Shown here one piece after another: positions 39,965 through 47,219 of a DNA stretch of 47,517 nucleotides. The translations under genes were made by a program, and so were the position numbers. Positions within the stretch are counted from its first letter, which is position 1, and every line of letters starts with the position of its first letter. This DNA is from a virus, in IMG/VR virus record IMGVR_UViG_3300037316_000124, positions 1 to 47,517 of that record; one strand, given 5' to 3'. The notes under the pieces were generated by a model, which was given only the letters and a program-made list of their open reading frames with translations, searched no databases and was not told where the DNA came from.

Positions 39965-40171
39965 TTACTGGACCCCGGACGACTCACGGATGTAAGTGGC
40001 GAAGGTATCCGGCGTGCCGAGATACAGCATCTCGACGCCGTCATTTCGAGTGACCCAGAAGTGAGTGATATCAACATCGTCATCAGCAGGGAAGACGACC
40101 TGATTGAATTCGAGGATGAGGCCTTTTAGCTGCTCCTCAGTCTCGGCCAGTCCTTCGCGCAGGATTTCCAT
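39965..40171 (-). CDS. Small acidic protein paired with DUF29
   Basis: A 68-residue protein from ATG 40171: EILREGLAETEEQLKGLILEF, then VDITHFWVTRNDGVEML. It begins 4 bases after the DUF29 stop. Upstream extension to 40261 would overlap DUF29 and is a shadow. Function unknown; possibly a partner of DUF29. Confidence 0.55.
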   Translation of the reverse strand: MEILREGLAETEEQLKGLILEFNQVVFPADDDVDITHFWVTRNDGVEMLYLGTPDTFATYIRESSGVQ

Positions 40172-40175
40172 AAGT

Positions 40176-40613
40176 TCACAGGTCCAGTGATTCCTCAAGC
40201 GCGCACTCGAACGTCCATGGGCATTCGGTGGGGAACTTATCCTCGAAAATCGTCGTTTCAAGCGCCGCCTTCATGACTGCGAGCTTATAAGCGCGCTGCA
40301 TGTCTGCGGCGATCCGGGGGCGGAAACTCGGGCTGTCGGCCACGATGGCCTGGATGTCTTCGCGCTGCGTGTGGATGGTCGAGAGCCAGCTTCGCGAACG
40401 CCTGTCAGGCTGGTACCGCCATTTGAGCAGATGAGTCAGCAGAACCCGCATCCGGCTTTTTAACCCGCGATAGTCCCGCTTGCCCATGCTCTCGATTTCC
40501 TCCGCCAGTGCTTCCCAATCGAGAGCCGCAAGGTCGCGCTCGCGCAGCCTGCGCGCCATGTCCTGCGTCCAGATGTAGAAATCGGTGTCGTAAAGCTGCT
40601 CGGCGTCGACCAT
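40176..40613 (-). CDS. DUF29 family protein
   Basis: A 145-residue protein. YDTDFYIWTQDMARRLRERDLAALDWEALAEEIESMGKRDYRGLKSRMRVLLTHLLKW is a near-complete DUF29 signature. The family is common in cyanobacteria and some others; function unknown. The stop of the GIY-YIG-like gene touches its start. The unit (hairpin leader, three genes, terminator) looks like a mobile cassette. Confidence 0.85.
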   Translation of the reverse strand: MVDAEQLYDTDFYIWTQDMARRLRERDLAALDWEALAEEIESMGKRDYRGLKSRMRVLLTHLLKWRYQPDRRSRSWLSTIHTQREDIQAIVADSPSFRPRIAADMQRAYKLAVMKAALETTIFEDKFPTECPWTFECALEESLDL

Positions 40614-41417
40614 TTAATCCCCCTCGGAACTACGAAATTGGATTCTGCGGTTTCCCGTGAGGTACCGAATAAACTGAATAGTTTGGACCAGATGTTTGCA
40701 GCGCGCGTACGGAGACCCCCGGCCTCGATTAGATTCATCCCAGGACTTGATTGCGGCGGTGTCCTCGGGTGAAAACGTCAGGGCTAGAGAACCATCATCA
40801 TTGAGAACCCAGCCGATGATTTTTACGCACTTCCGAACCCTATAGTCCATCCGCTCTATTTCGATCATCCGCTCAATGTGTTTCCTGACTTGGTCGGCAG
40901 GCATCGTGGCGAGACGCTCTGCCATTCCTTTCAGTTCCTCTGCCTCATACCGCTCTTTGGCGATTCTCTTTTTCTCGCGCAGGTTTTCATTTCGATCAGA
41001 TGGCTCTTGAAGGGCTGCCTGTACGGCTGCCGTAACCGCTGCTGGCGGGACTGGCACAGCCACCTGTACCGTAAACGATAATGCCTCAACCGGCTGAAAG
41101 TCGCTGACTCCGAGTAATGTTTTATGCGAGGCAACAAATTGCCGCACGCTTTCGAGACAATCCACAGAGAACCACTCGGTGCAGCCGTCTCCGGACGGCT
41201 TCGATGCGATCCTCATCTCACTGAACATCAGATGAATTGCCTGCTCGACAGATCGCGGACGCTTCGAACAGTCCACGTAGAAACTGGCTGACAGGTCTAT
41301 CCGTTCGCGCAACTGCCGGACGCGCTGGATGATGTCCTTGCTGATTCCGATCTTGAAGAATGGCTGATCCCTGTCCCGCAGGAAGTACAGCCTGGCGCTG
41401 CTTTGTTCTGCCGTCAC
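40614..41417 (-). CDS. GIY-YIG superfamily-like protein (T5orf172/MUG113 type)
   Basis: A 267-residue protein. LYFLRDRDQPFFKIGISKDIIQRVRQL, then VDCSKRPRSVEQAIHLMFSEMRI and TEWFSVDCLESVRQF fit the GIY-YIG-related fold seen in T5orf172/Meiotically-up-regulated gene 113 proteins, which may nick or bind DNA. The C-terminal ~120 residues are a charged coil and a novel domain (KCVKIIGWVLNDDGSLALTF). GTG start at 41417. More AT-rich than the neighbours. A moron or homing-type gene. Confidence 0.7.
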   Translation of the reverse strand: MTAEQSSARLYFLRDRDQPFFKIGISKDIIQRVRQLRERIDLSASFYVDCSKRPRSVEQAIHLMFSEMRIASKPSGDGCTEWFSVDCLESVRQFVASHKTLLGVSDFQPVEALSFTVQVAVPVPPAAVTAAVQAALQEPSDRNENLREKKRIAKERYEAEELKGMAERLATMPADQVRKHIERMIEIERMDYRVRKCVKIIGWVLNDDGSLALTFSPEDTAAIKSWDESNRGRGSPYARCKHLVQTIQFIRYLTGNRRIQFRSSEGD

Positions 41418-41419
41418 TT

Positions 41420-41480
41420 GGTGGCTCTCCTAAGCCGAGGATGAGCCACCGTAGGAGCGATGGCCCTTCGGTCCTCATCC
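41420..41480 (-). promoter_or_regulatory. Structured leader covering the start region of the GIY-YIG-like gene
   Basis: GGTGGCTC (41420-41427) pairs with GAGCCACC (41443-41450), ending 2 bases before the GTG. The AGGAG ribosome site lies in and next to its loop. GGATGAG (41439-41445), partly inside this stem, could instead pair with CTCATCC (41474-41480) and free the site. A TAAAAT (41513-41508) upstream may be the -10 of a promoter. Two exclusive folds suggest translational control. Confidence 0.5.
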
Positions 41481-41516
41481 GATGCGGGTAATTAGTCCGC
41501 GAAGATCATTTTACAC

Positions 41517-42452
41517 CTAAGCCACCCCGAATAAATCCAGTCCCGCAAACGCCGCCGCCCCGTGCTCCGCCACCAGCCGCCGCGACTCTTCCTCCTGCCA
41601 CGGCACCGCGTCCACATCGAGATACCGCAGCAGATCCCCGTACGGCTCCCACCACGACGCGGGCACGGTCTGAAAGGTAAAGGGGCCCGGCCAGTCTTCG
41701 GGCGGCTCGGGCCTGTCGAGCGCCAGGGCGATGGGCCCGGCTTTGTTCCAGCCGACAGCCGCCGTCCGGCTGTTGTAAATCGCCAGATTGTACTGCCCGT
41801 CGATCTCGCTCACCGGCTTCGCCGGCCAGCGCAGCCGCTCGGTGATCTTGTAGAGCGCATGCTTGGCCCGCAGCCGCCGCTCCGATGCGCCCCACAGGTG
41901 CAGGATGCCGCCTTCGCCCTGTGCAACCGGCCTTGACGGGCGCAGCGCCATGCCCTGGGGCTCCCGCGCATGGAAGCGGTCGCCCGACCAGCCGAGGCGC
42001 GGATCGTCCTGGAAGGCCGCGGAGAACCAGCGGTTCGCCCACACGCCGTTTGCGTGGTAACGGTCTATCGAGCCGCGCAGGTTGTAGCCGGGAAGCTGCA
42101 GGATGTGGCCGGGCGGAAGCTCTTCGATCCTGCGCCGGACAGTATCGAGCAGATTGCCGGTCAGGATTTCGTCGGCGTCCACGATGGCGATGTGGGTAGC
42201 GCCCATGTCCCGGGCGTCATTGAGCAAATATTGGCGATGCGCCATCTCATCCCATTGCGGATTGTCCTCGATGGTCCACGAAACACGGCGCGGGGCATAC
42301 TCCCGCTGAATGTCAGCGATGATCTGGAAGCTATTGTCGGTACAGGAGTGCAGCAGAATGCAGATGGCATCGCACCAGGCGAGCGCGGCGCGGGCGCTGA
42401 GGCCCAGCACCCAGGCTTCGTTGCGCACCGGCATGAGGGCGACCAGTTTCAT
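41517..42452 (-). CDS. Family 2-like glycosyltransferase
   Basis: A 311-residue protein starting ATG 42452 (ATGA overlap with the upstream gene). LVALMPVRNEAWVLGLSARAAL, then DNSFQIIADIQREYAP and AIVDADEILTGNLLDTVRRR (DxD at 92-94) mark a GT2-like enzyme. Later WSGDRFHAREPQGM and ILHLWGASERRLRAKHALYKI are the family's acceptor region. The last gene of the modification block. Confidence 0.85.
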   Translation of the reverse strand: MKLVALMPVRNEAWVLGLSARAALAWCDAICILLHSCTDNSFQIIADIQREYAPRRVSWTIEDNPQWDEMAHRQYLLNDARDMGATHIAIVDADEILTGNLLDTVRRRIEELPPGHILQLPGYNLRGSIDRYHANGVWANRWFSAAFQDDPRLGWSGDRFHAREPQGMALRPSRPVAQGEGGILHLWGASERRLRAKHALYKITERLRWPAKPVSEIDGQYNLAIYNSRTAAVGWNKAGPIALALDRPEPPEDWPGPFTFQTVPASWWEPYGDLLRYLDVDAVPWQEEESRRLVAEHGAAAFAGLDLFGVA

Positions 42453-42658
42453 TTCAGAGCCATAATCCGGGCCTGCAGTTCGGCCGCTGCCTTTTTCGCC
42501 CGTTCCTTCAGAATGTCCTCGACCTCGGTGCGCACGACCATCAGCGTTAACGTGAGTGCCACCGACCAGTGCGAATGCCTCCACACCGTCGCAATCAACG
42601 CCACTGCCAGGATTAAACGGACCAGCGTCTCCATCGCGATCAGCCTCGCTCTGCTCAT
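42449..42658 (-). CDS. Small membrane protein
   Basis: A 69-residue protein with two adjoining hydrophobic segments (LVRLILAVALIATVW, WSVALTLTLMVV) and a charged coil (EVEDILKERAKKAAAELQAR). Start at 42658 follows the upstream stop by 7 bases. Might anchor the neighbouring transferases at the membrane. Confidence 0.55.
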   Translation of the reverse strand: MSRARLIAMETLVRLILAVALIATVWRHSHWSVALTLTLMVVRTEVEDILKERAKKAAAELQARIMALK

Positions 42659-42665
42659 TTCAGTT

Positions 42666-42914
42666 TCAATCCGGGAACTCCACCCGTCCGAAACGGCGTT
42701 CGGTTGCCACGTCATTGCCTTCGGCGATGAATTGCCCTGCGTCGTCTTTGCGGTACAGCAGGACGCACTGGGTGCCGTCGTCCCAGCGCTCAATGCGGAA
42801 ACAGCGGTTCGTCACGTCGATGCCGTCCAAGAGCACCGGACCCATGGGGCCGCGGAACAGGTTGCCGGGCTTGCCGGTCGGATAGCGGGCATCCCAGAAC
42901 TCAAGGAGTTTCAT
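42666..42914 (-). CDS. Small hypothetical protein in the modification block
   Basis: An 82-residue beta-rich protein (LLEFWDARYPTGKPGN, then FRIERWDDGTQCVLLYRKDDAG). It overlaps the upstream GT-like gene by 4 bases. No family recognised. Confidence 0.55.
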   Translation of the reverse strand: MKLLEFWDARYPTGKPGNLFRGPMGPVLLDGIDVTNRCFRIERWDDGTQCVLLYRKDDAGQFIAEGNDVATERRFGRVEFPD

Positions 42915-43645
42915 ACGTAGCTGCCGTCCGCAATCAATATCGTCTTATCGCTCTCCCCGCCCTTGTATGCGAACACCTCCGGCGCACACGTCAGCCGCAT
43001 CCCCAGCCGCCATGCAATGACGCTCGCCGCCGTCTGATCGTGGCGATGGCCCCGCACATCCCCGGGGCCGCACGAATAGCATTTCATGGCCTGATACCGG
43101 TCTGGCGGCGCGTCGTCGCAATCCGGGTGATCGCGGTTGATCCACGGGCCGCAGAAGGCCTGGGTTTCGCTTGCCAGGCGGTAGTATTCGCCGAGGAACG
43201 CGCGGCCCGCCGGATGGCGCAGGGAAAGGCCGAACGCGGTAGCGACCACATGCGGGATATCGCGGTTAAGCATCCGGGCAGGGCCGATGGGCCCGCCGAA
43301 TAAATCCGCATAGGCGCTGTCGGCCGTCCACTCGTAATTCGACCAGCCGTAGTTGCGGGCAAACCAGTAGCCGTCGCGCTCGATCCGCTCCCAGAGCGGC
43401 GTCATGTCGGCTGCCGGCAGAATCGAGGCGTCGCACCAGAGGAGGGTGCCGAAGCTCTGCCGCGCCGCTTCCTGCAGGGCGTAGGCTTTGAAGGCGTAGG
43501 GCACAGCCTTATGCTCGGGCGAACCGGACGGCAGGCCGCCGAAGAGCATCTGGACGACGTTCTGCCGGTCGAGCTCCCGCGCCATGCGGGCCATGCCGCG
43601 CTTATAGCGGGAGGTGGTGGCGACGCAAACGACGGCGCGGGTCAT
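42911..43645 (-). CDS. Glycosyltransferase-like protein (nucleotide-sugar transferase fold)
   Basis: A 244-residue protein. AVVCVATTSRYKRGMARMA, then FGTLLWCDASILPAADMTPLW (D72) and ADLFGGPIGPARML suggest a GT-A-type nucleotide-sugar transferase that lacks a perfect DxD. CYSCGPGDVRGHRHDQTAASVIA near the end is the catalytic-His/Asp region of related enzymes. ATG 43645 with ATGA overlap. Family level is uncertain. Confidence 0.6.
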   Translation of the reverse strand: MTRAVVCVATTSRYKRGMARMARELDRQNVVQMLFGGLPSGSPEHKAVPYAFKAYALQEAARQSFGTLLWCDASILPAADMTPLWERIERDGYWFARNYGWSNYEWTADSAYADLFGGPIGPARMLNRDIPHVVATAFGLSLRHPAGRAFLGEYYRLASETQAFCGPWINRDHPDCDDAPPDRYQAMKCYSCGPGDVRGHRHDQTAASVIAWRLGMRLTCAPEVFAYKGGESDKTILIADGSYV

Positions 43646-44232
43646 GACCTGCTGATCACCAGATTCGTGCTGTTGCAAAGCACCGCCTTGTACCCGGCCC
43701 GCGTGGCCGCCTGCAGCAGCTCCGTCGTGCGCCCGTCATGCTCGACACAGCAGCAGTGCGGCTGGTAGCCCAGCGCCAGCATGCGCAGGAACAGGTCCGC
43801 CGAGCACCCCTCGGCGTCGATCGACCAGAAGTCCGCCCCGCCGAACTGCAGCACGATCTGTTCGAGCGTAATCGCCGGGACCATCAGCCTGCCGCGGAAT
43901 ACCGTTTGCCCCTTCCAGCGCTCGTACTCCTCGTCGCTCGACGTGCTCACGGCGTCGTCCGTGATGTGGAGCGAGATAATGCCGGGCTGCAGCCCCACCG
44001 CCGCCTGGATGATCGTGATGCGGGGCTCGTCGCCGTATTCGGCCAGCAGGTTGAGCACGGGGCGGGGCGAAGGTTCGATGCAGACGCCCGACCAGCCGAG
44101 CTGGTAGAGGGCGCGGGTGTTCGAGAAGCATTCGGGGTGGTAGGCGCCGATATCGAGGAAGCGGCCCGCTGGTTTGCCTTCGAAGGCGGCGAGGATGGCC
44201 TTCTGTTCGCCGTACTGGGAATAATCGGTCAT
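43642..44232 (-). CDS. FkbM-family methyltransferase
   Basis: A 196-residue SAM-dependent methyltransferase. GRFLDIGAYHPECFSNTRALYQLGW (SAM motif I, ~25-48), then VCIEPSPRPVLNLLAEY (motif II) and FWSIDAEGCSADLFLRML match FkbM proteins, which methylate sugars or hydroxyl groups. Starting ATG 44232 overlaps the MTase stop by 4 bases. Next to sugar transferases it would cap or decorate a glycan. Confidence 0.8.
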   Translation of the reverse strand: MTDYSQYGEQKAILAAFEGKPAGRFLDIGAYHPECFSNTRALYQLGWSGVCIEPSPRPVLNLLAEYGDEPRITIIQAAVGLQPGIISLHITDDAVSTSSDEEYERWKGQTVFRGRLMVPAITLEQIVLQFGGADFWSIDAEGCSADLFLRMLALGYQPHCCCVEHDGRTTELLQAATRAGYKAVLCNSTNLVISRS

Positions 44233-44855
44233 CGAATGGCTTCCTCGAAACACAGGACTTCCTGAGAGAGCCGTTTCGCCGCGATTTCGCAGTAGCGCTC
44301 GTTAATGTCGATGCCTACGCCCTTGCGGTTCAACTCCTTTGCGGCAAACAAAGTCGTTCCGCTTCCCATGAACGGATCGAGGATTGATGTCCCGCTGAAT
44401 CTTCCGATCAGCCAGCGCATCACGGCCTGAGGTTTCGGGCTTGGATGGTCGGGCTTGTATCCGCCGATTGTGCAATGGAAGAAATCCTGAGAATTGCAAT
44501 GCAGGCTTGCGCCCGCTATCCCGAAGACCATGCAGGGTATCCAGTTCCCGAATCCGAAAGCTCCCCGCGTCATGCCGTTGCTGATGTAGGCAGCCAATGT
44601 CCATTGATACTCAAGGTGCGCAATACGAGCCGGGACCTTCGCAAGGTTGGAAACGCCAGGCATGATAGCCAGAACATCGGTCAAACGAGCCGCTTCGAAC
44701 ATCCAATCCATCGGCAGGTACCCGTCCCATCCGGCCTTGTTTACTCCGTAGGGAGGATCGGAGATTATGAGATCGACACGCTCGAGCGTCGGCAGTATTT
44801 CCATGCAATTGCCGTGGTAGATCGTGATTCCGGCATGCTCGTAGTAGGGTTTCAC
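44229..44855 (-). CDS. DNA methyltransferase 1 (beta-class, N4/N6)
   Basis: A 208-residue enzyme. LIISDPPYGVNKAGWDG (motif IV, DPPY at 33-36) precedes SILDPFMGSGTTLFAAKELNRKGVGIDIN (motif I, ~158-184), an order typical of beta-class N6-adenine/N4-cytosine methyltransferases. The target domain is short. The C-terminal AAKRLSQEVLCFEEAI is nearly identical to that of MTase 2. It may protect phage DNA from host restriction. Confidence 0.88.
   Translation of the reverse strand: MKPYYEHAGITIYHGNCMEILPTLERVDLIISDPPYGVNKAGWDGYLPMDWMFEAARLTDVLAIMPGVSNLAKVPARIAHLEYQWTLAAYISNGMTRGAFGFGNWIPCMVFGIAGASLHCNSQDFFHCTIGGYKPDHPSPKPQAVMRWLIGRFSGTSILDPFMGSGTTLFAAKELNRKGVGIDINERYCEIAAKRLSQEVLCFEEAIR
44239..44264. 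repeat. 26-bp direct repeat in methyltransferase 3' end, copy 1
   Basis: These 26 bases (GCTTCCTCGAAACACAGG and following) recur exactly at 46290-46315, in the same orientation and coding frame of the paralogous methyltransferase. Similarity extends further with mismatches. Recombination between copies would delete ~2 kb. Confidence 0.9.
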
Positions 44856-45676
44856 GCAGTCGCCTCCGAGCCCGGAAACCCCGCCGCCCGCCGCGCCTCG
44901 AAGATGGCCTTCATCTTCCGCCAGTTCTCCGCACTGTTGGCATGCCGGAGGAACGCGGGCATGCGCTCGGCCTGCCCCAGCCGTTCGCCTTCACGCGGCC
45001 TGCCCCAGTGATTATGCAGGTGCGTCAGGTCGGGCCGCTGCCAGAAGACGCCCAGCTTCAGCGCCACGCACTGCAGTTCTTCGTCAACATACATGTGGTG
45101 ATACTCCGACCACATCGGCCCGTTGCCCCCATAGGCGCGGCGGCAGAATTCGCGGCCGATCCATGCCGAGCCCGCCACGCGGTCTATGTATGCTCCGTTC
45201 CGGTCGCCCCAGCGGTCGCCGGTCGGCTGCATCACGCCGAAGGTTCCCCGCAGGAGGTACGGTGCCTGTTCGCGAATATAGTCTGCGAAGCTCTCCGTAT
45301 CAGCCGGATCTTCGCGCTCCGTTTCGATAGTCACCGCACCGACTGTCACCACGTCGGCCGTCTTTATGCTCACGGGGGCGAAATGCGCGGAGCACTCCGC
45401 CGCGATCTCCTGCGCCGTATGGTTCGGATCGGGATCGGTGTCGTCGCCAGCGGCTATCGCCCACTCGCACTTCCGGTCCGTCTCCAGTACATGCCTGATG
45501 AGCGTATTCACGGCCACCGAATAGCCGGGATACCCGCCGACCATCACGCAGTCGGCTTCGACGGCGTCCGTATCGTCGCGCCACAGGGCGATCTTATAGC
45601 CCCGTGCGCGCCATCTGGCCACGGTGGCGTTGACCTCGGCCACGGGCCTTGCGGAGGGAATCGTCAGCCAGCTCAC
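44852..45676 (-). CDS. Glycosyltransferase-like protein with DxD motif
   Basis: A 274-residue protein. ARWRARGYKIALWRDDTD, VMVGGYPGYSVAVNTLI and EWAIAAGDDTDPDPNHTAQEI (D78, D79, D81) look like the nucleotide-sugar site of GT-A proteins. GVMQPTGDRWGDR, then VAGSAWIGREFCRRAYGG and YVDEELQCVAL resemble the acceptor side. It overlaps both neighbours by 4 bases. The donor sugar cannot be told. Confidence 0.7.
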   Translation of the reverse strand: MSWLTIPSARPVAEVNATVARWRARGYKIALWRDDTDAVEADCVMVGGYPGYSVAVNTLIRHVLETDRKCEWAIAAGDDTDPDPNHTAQEIAAECSAHFAPVSIKTADVVTVGAVTIETEREDPADTESFADYIREQAPYLLRGTFGVMQPTGDRWGDRNGAYIDRVAGSAWIGREFCRRAYGGNGPMWSEYHHMYVDEELQCVALKLGVFWQRPDLTHLHNHWGRPREGERLGQAERMPAFLRHANSAENWRKMKAIFEARRAAGFPGSEATA

Positions 45677-46167
45677 GGCTTCGCCTCCGGGATACGGGCG
45701 AGCGCCGCTTTGGCATTGACGGCAGCTTTGATCGATAACCGGTCCTCCAACAGGTCTGCGAGCGCCTTCCGCAGGAGGGCGTTCTCCGCGATTGCCTTCA
45801 GGTCTTCGTTGTACCGGTGCGTGAAGTGCGCTACGGCGACCAGCGCCCGTTCCATTTTGGCCTCCAGCGTTTCGTTGCGTTCCTTCAGGTCCGCGAGCGC
45901 CTTCCGCAGGAGGGCGTTCTCCGCACAGATATCCGATTCCGGGATCGGCACATCATGTTCGCCATTCACTACACGCTGTCCCCACTCCGCATCTATCGTG
46001 ATTCCATACTGGTCCGACACTCTCTTGACCAGATGGGAATACAGCTTCTGCAGCTGCTCGCCGTGCCGGGCGAGTATGGCGAGCCGGTCACGCTCCGCTT
46101 CCAGTTCCGCGATGCGGGCGCGGGCGGCGTCAAGATCGCGCGCCGTTTTAACCAGTGCCGTTGTCAT
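45673..46167 (-). CDS. Coiled-coil protein with an in-frame internal duplication
   Basis: A 164-residue protein: coiled coil ~8-40 (ARARIAELEAERDRLAILARHGEQL), and two copies of AENALLRKALADL spaced 45 residues apart, from a near-exact 39-base direct repeat in DNA. The segment between copies is also helical (ERNETLEAKMERALVAVAHF). Likely an oligomeric scaffold or regulator. Function unknown. Confidence 0.65.
   Translation of the reverse strand: MTTALVKTARDLDAARARIAELEAERDRLAILARHGEQLQKLYSHLVKRVSDQYGITIDAEWGQRVVNGEHDVPIPESDICAENALLRKALADLKERNETLEAKMERALVAVAHFTHRYNEDLKAIAENALLRKALADLLEDRLSIKAAVNAKAALARIPEAKP
45751..45789. repeat. 39-bp near-perfect direct repeat, copy 1 (copy 2 at 45886-45924)
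   Basis: The two copies differ by a single base (CAGGTCT versus CAGGTCC at their starts) and are 135 bases apart, exactly 45 codons. The 32 bases after the mismatch are identical. The spacing keeps the reading frame, so the unit can expand or contract in whole codons. Confidence 0.9.
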
Positions 46168-46283
46168 TCCCGCCCCTCCTCGTCCTTCCGCTCCGCGATC
46201 ACTGCCACTTTAAACAGAAACACCGCCGCGCCCGCCGCGGCCACGAGCAGCACCACAGCCACGGAAATCAGGCACGCTTTCAT
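46164..46283 (-). CDS. Very small single-helix membrane protein
   Basis: A 39-residue protein: MKACLISVAVVLLVAAAGAAVFLFKVAV and a charged tail ERKDEEGRE. It overlaps the methyltransferase by 4 bases and the coiled-coil gene by 4. Could be a minimal membrane anchor or regulator. Confidence 0.55.
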   Translation of the reverse strand: MKACLISVAVVLLVAAAGAAVFLFKVAVIAERKDEEGRE

Positions 46284-47035
46284 GGGATTGCTTCCTCGAA
46301 ACACAGGACTTCCTGGCTCAGCCGTTTGGCGGCGATCTCGCAGTAGCACTCCTCGATCTCGATGCCGATGGCTGCGCGGCCTAGTTGCTTTGCTGCAACG
46401 AGAGTTGACCCACTGCCCGAGAAAGGATCAACTACCAGTCCGCCCTCAGCCACCGAGTAGAAAATCAATCGCTCAAGAAGAGCGACTGGTTTCTGCGTCG
46501 GGTGGTTTGCGCCGAGAGGCGTATGGCAGTTCCTGACGTAAATAACGGACCGCTCCATTCTTAGCCCGTCATCCTGCCAAGGTGCTGTTGCGATTCCGCC
46601 ACGATGCGGTGTAGCGCCACGTTTCTCTGTCCGGTGCGAACGTTTCCATCCCGCTACCGACAAACGCGGTACTTCGTGGCGCAAGTCAGACCACATGCCG
46701 TTGTACCACTGGACCGCGATTTCATGGACTCGGTTGAATCGATCGACACAAAATCCGCTTCCGTTCTGTTTTTCCCAGATGATCTCCTGCCCAAACTTCC
46801 AGGCCTCAAATTCCCGACCACCCGAAAGAAAAAAGCGGAAGGAGCCAAAACACCACAGACAGTTCGCGGATAAGCATCGCAGCCAGCCGTTGCAGCGAGC
46901 GTCCCACTCCAAACTGGTTTCTCCGTATGGGGGATCGGCAATCACAGCATCGGCATTCCCGATTTGGGGCAGAATCTCCCGGCAGTCCCCGTGATAGATC
47001 GTGATCCCGCTATGGGGTCCGTAATACGGCTTCAT
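46280..47035 (-). CDS. DNA methyltransferase 2 (beta-class, N4/N6)
   Basis: A 251-residue enzyme from ATG 47035. AVIADPPYGETSLEWD (DPPY at 34-37) and GLVVDPFSGSGSTLVAAKQLGRAAIGIEIE (motif I near 205-232) are clear. NHPTQKPVALLERLI is typical of this class. The region between is longer than in MTase 1 and differs, so the two probably have different targets. N- and C-terminal ends (MKPYY, AAKRLSQEVLCFEEAI) match MTase 1. Confidence 0.88.
   Translation of the reverse strand: MKPYYGPHSGITIYHGDCREILPQIGNADAVIADPPYGETSLEWDARCNGWLRCLSANCLWCFGSFRFFLSGGREFEAWKFGQEIIWEKQNGSGFCVDRFNRVHEIAVQWYNGMWSDLRHEVPRLSVAGWKRSHRTEKRGATPHRGGIATAPWQDDGLRMERSVIYVRNCHTPLGANHPTQKPVALLERLIFYSVAEGGLVVDPFSGSGSTLVAAKQLGRAAIGIEIEECYCEIAAKRLSQEVLCFEEAIP
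46290..46315. repeat. 26-bp direct repeat in methyltransferase 3' end, copy 2
   Basis: Partner of 44239-44264; see there for sequence and consequence. It encodes the same C-terminal residues in MTase 2. Confidence 0.9.
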
Positions 47036-47039
47036 ATCG

Positions 47040-47219
47040 TCACCGGCGCGCCGCCACATACACCACGAGCGCCCAGCCGAGTCCCAGTCCCAGAGCGCAG
47101 ATCAGCCACACCAGAAGCGCCCACAGCCGCGAACGCCGCGAACGCAGATAACGCCGCGTCGGTTCGGGCCAGGCGGTGCGCCGGAACTCATGCTCTTCCC
47201 GTTCCCAGCGCTCAGACAC
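47040..47219 (-). CDS. Small single-helix membrane protein after the glycosyltransferase
   Basis: A 59-residue protein from GTG 47219: a charged basic start (ERWEREEHEFRRTAW, RRYLRSRRSRL) and a C-terminal membrane helix (WALLVWLICALGLGLGWALVVYVAA). The GTG overlaps the glycosyltransferase stop by 8 bases. A positive N-terminus before the helix suggests cytoplasmic N-terminus. Perhaps a membrane anchor for the modification enzymes. Confidence 0.6.
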   Translation of the reverse strand: MSERWEREEHEFRRTAWPEPTRRYLRSRRSRLWALLVWLICALGLGLGWALVVYVAARR

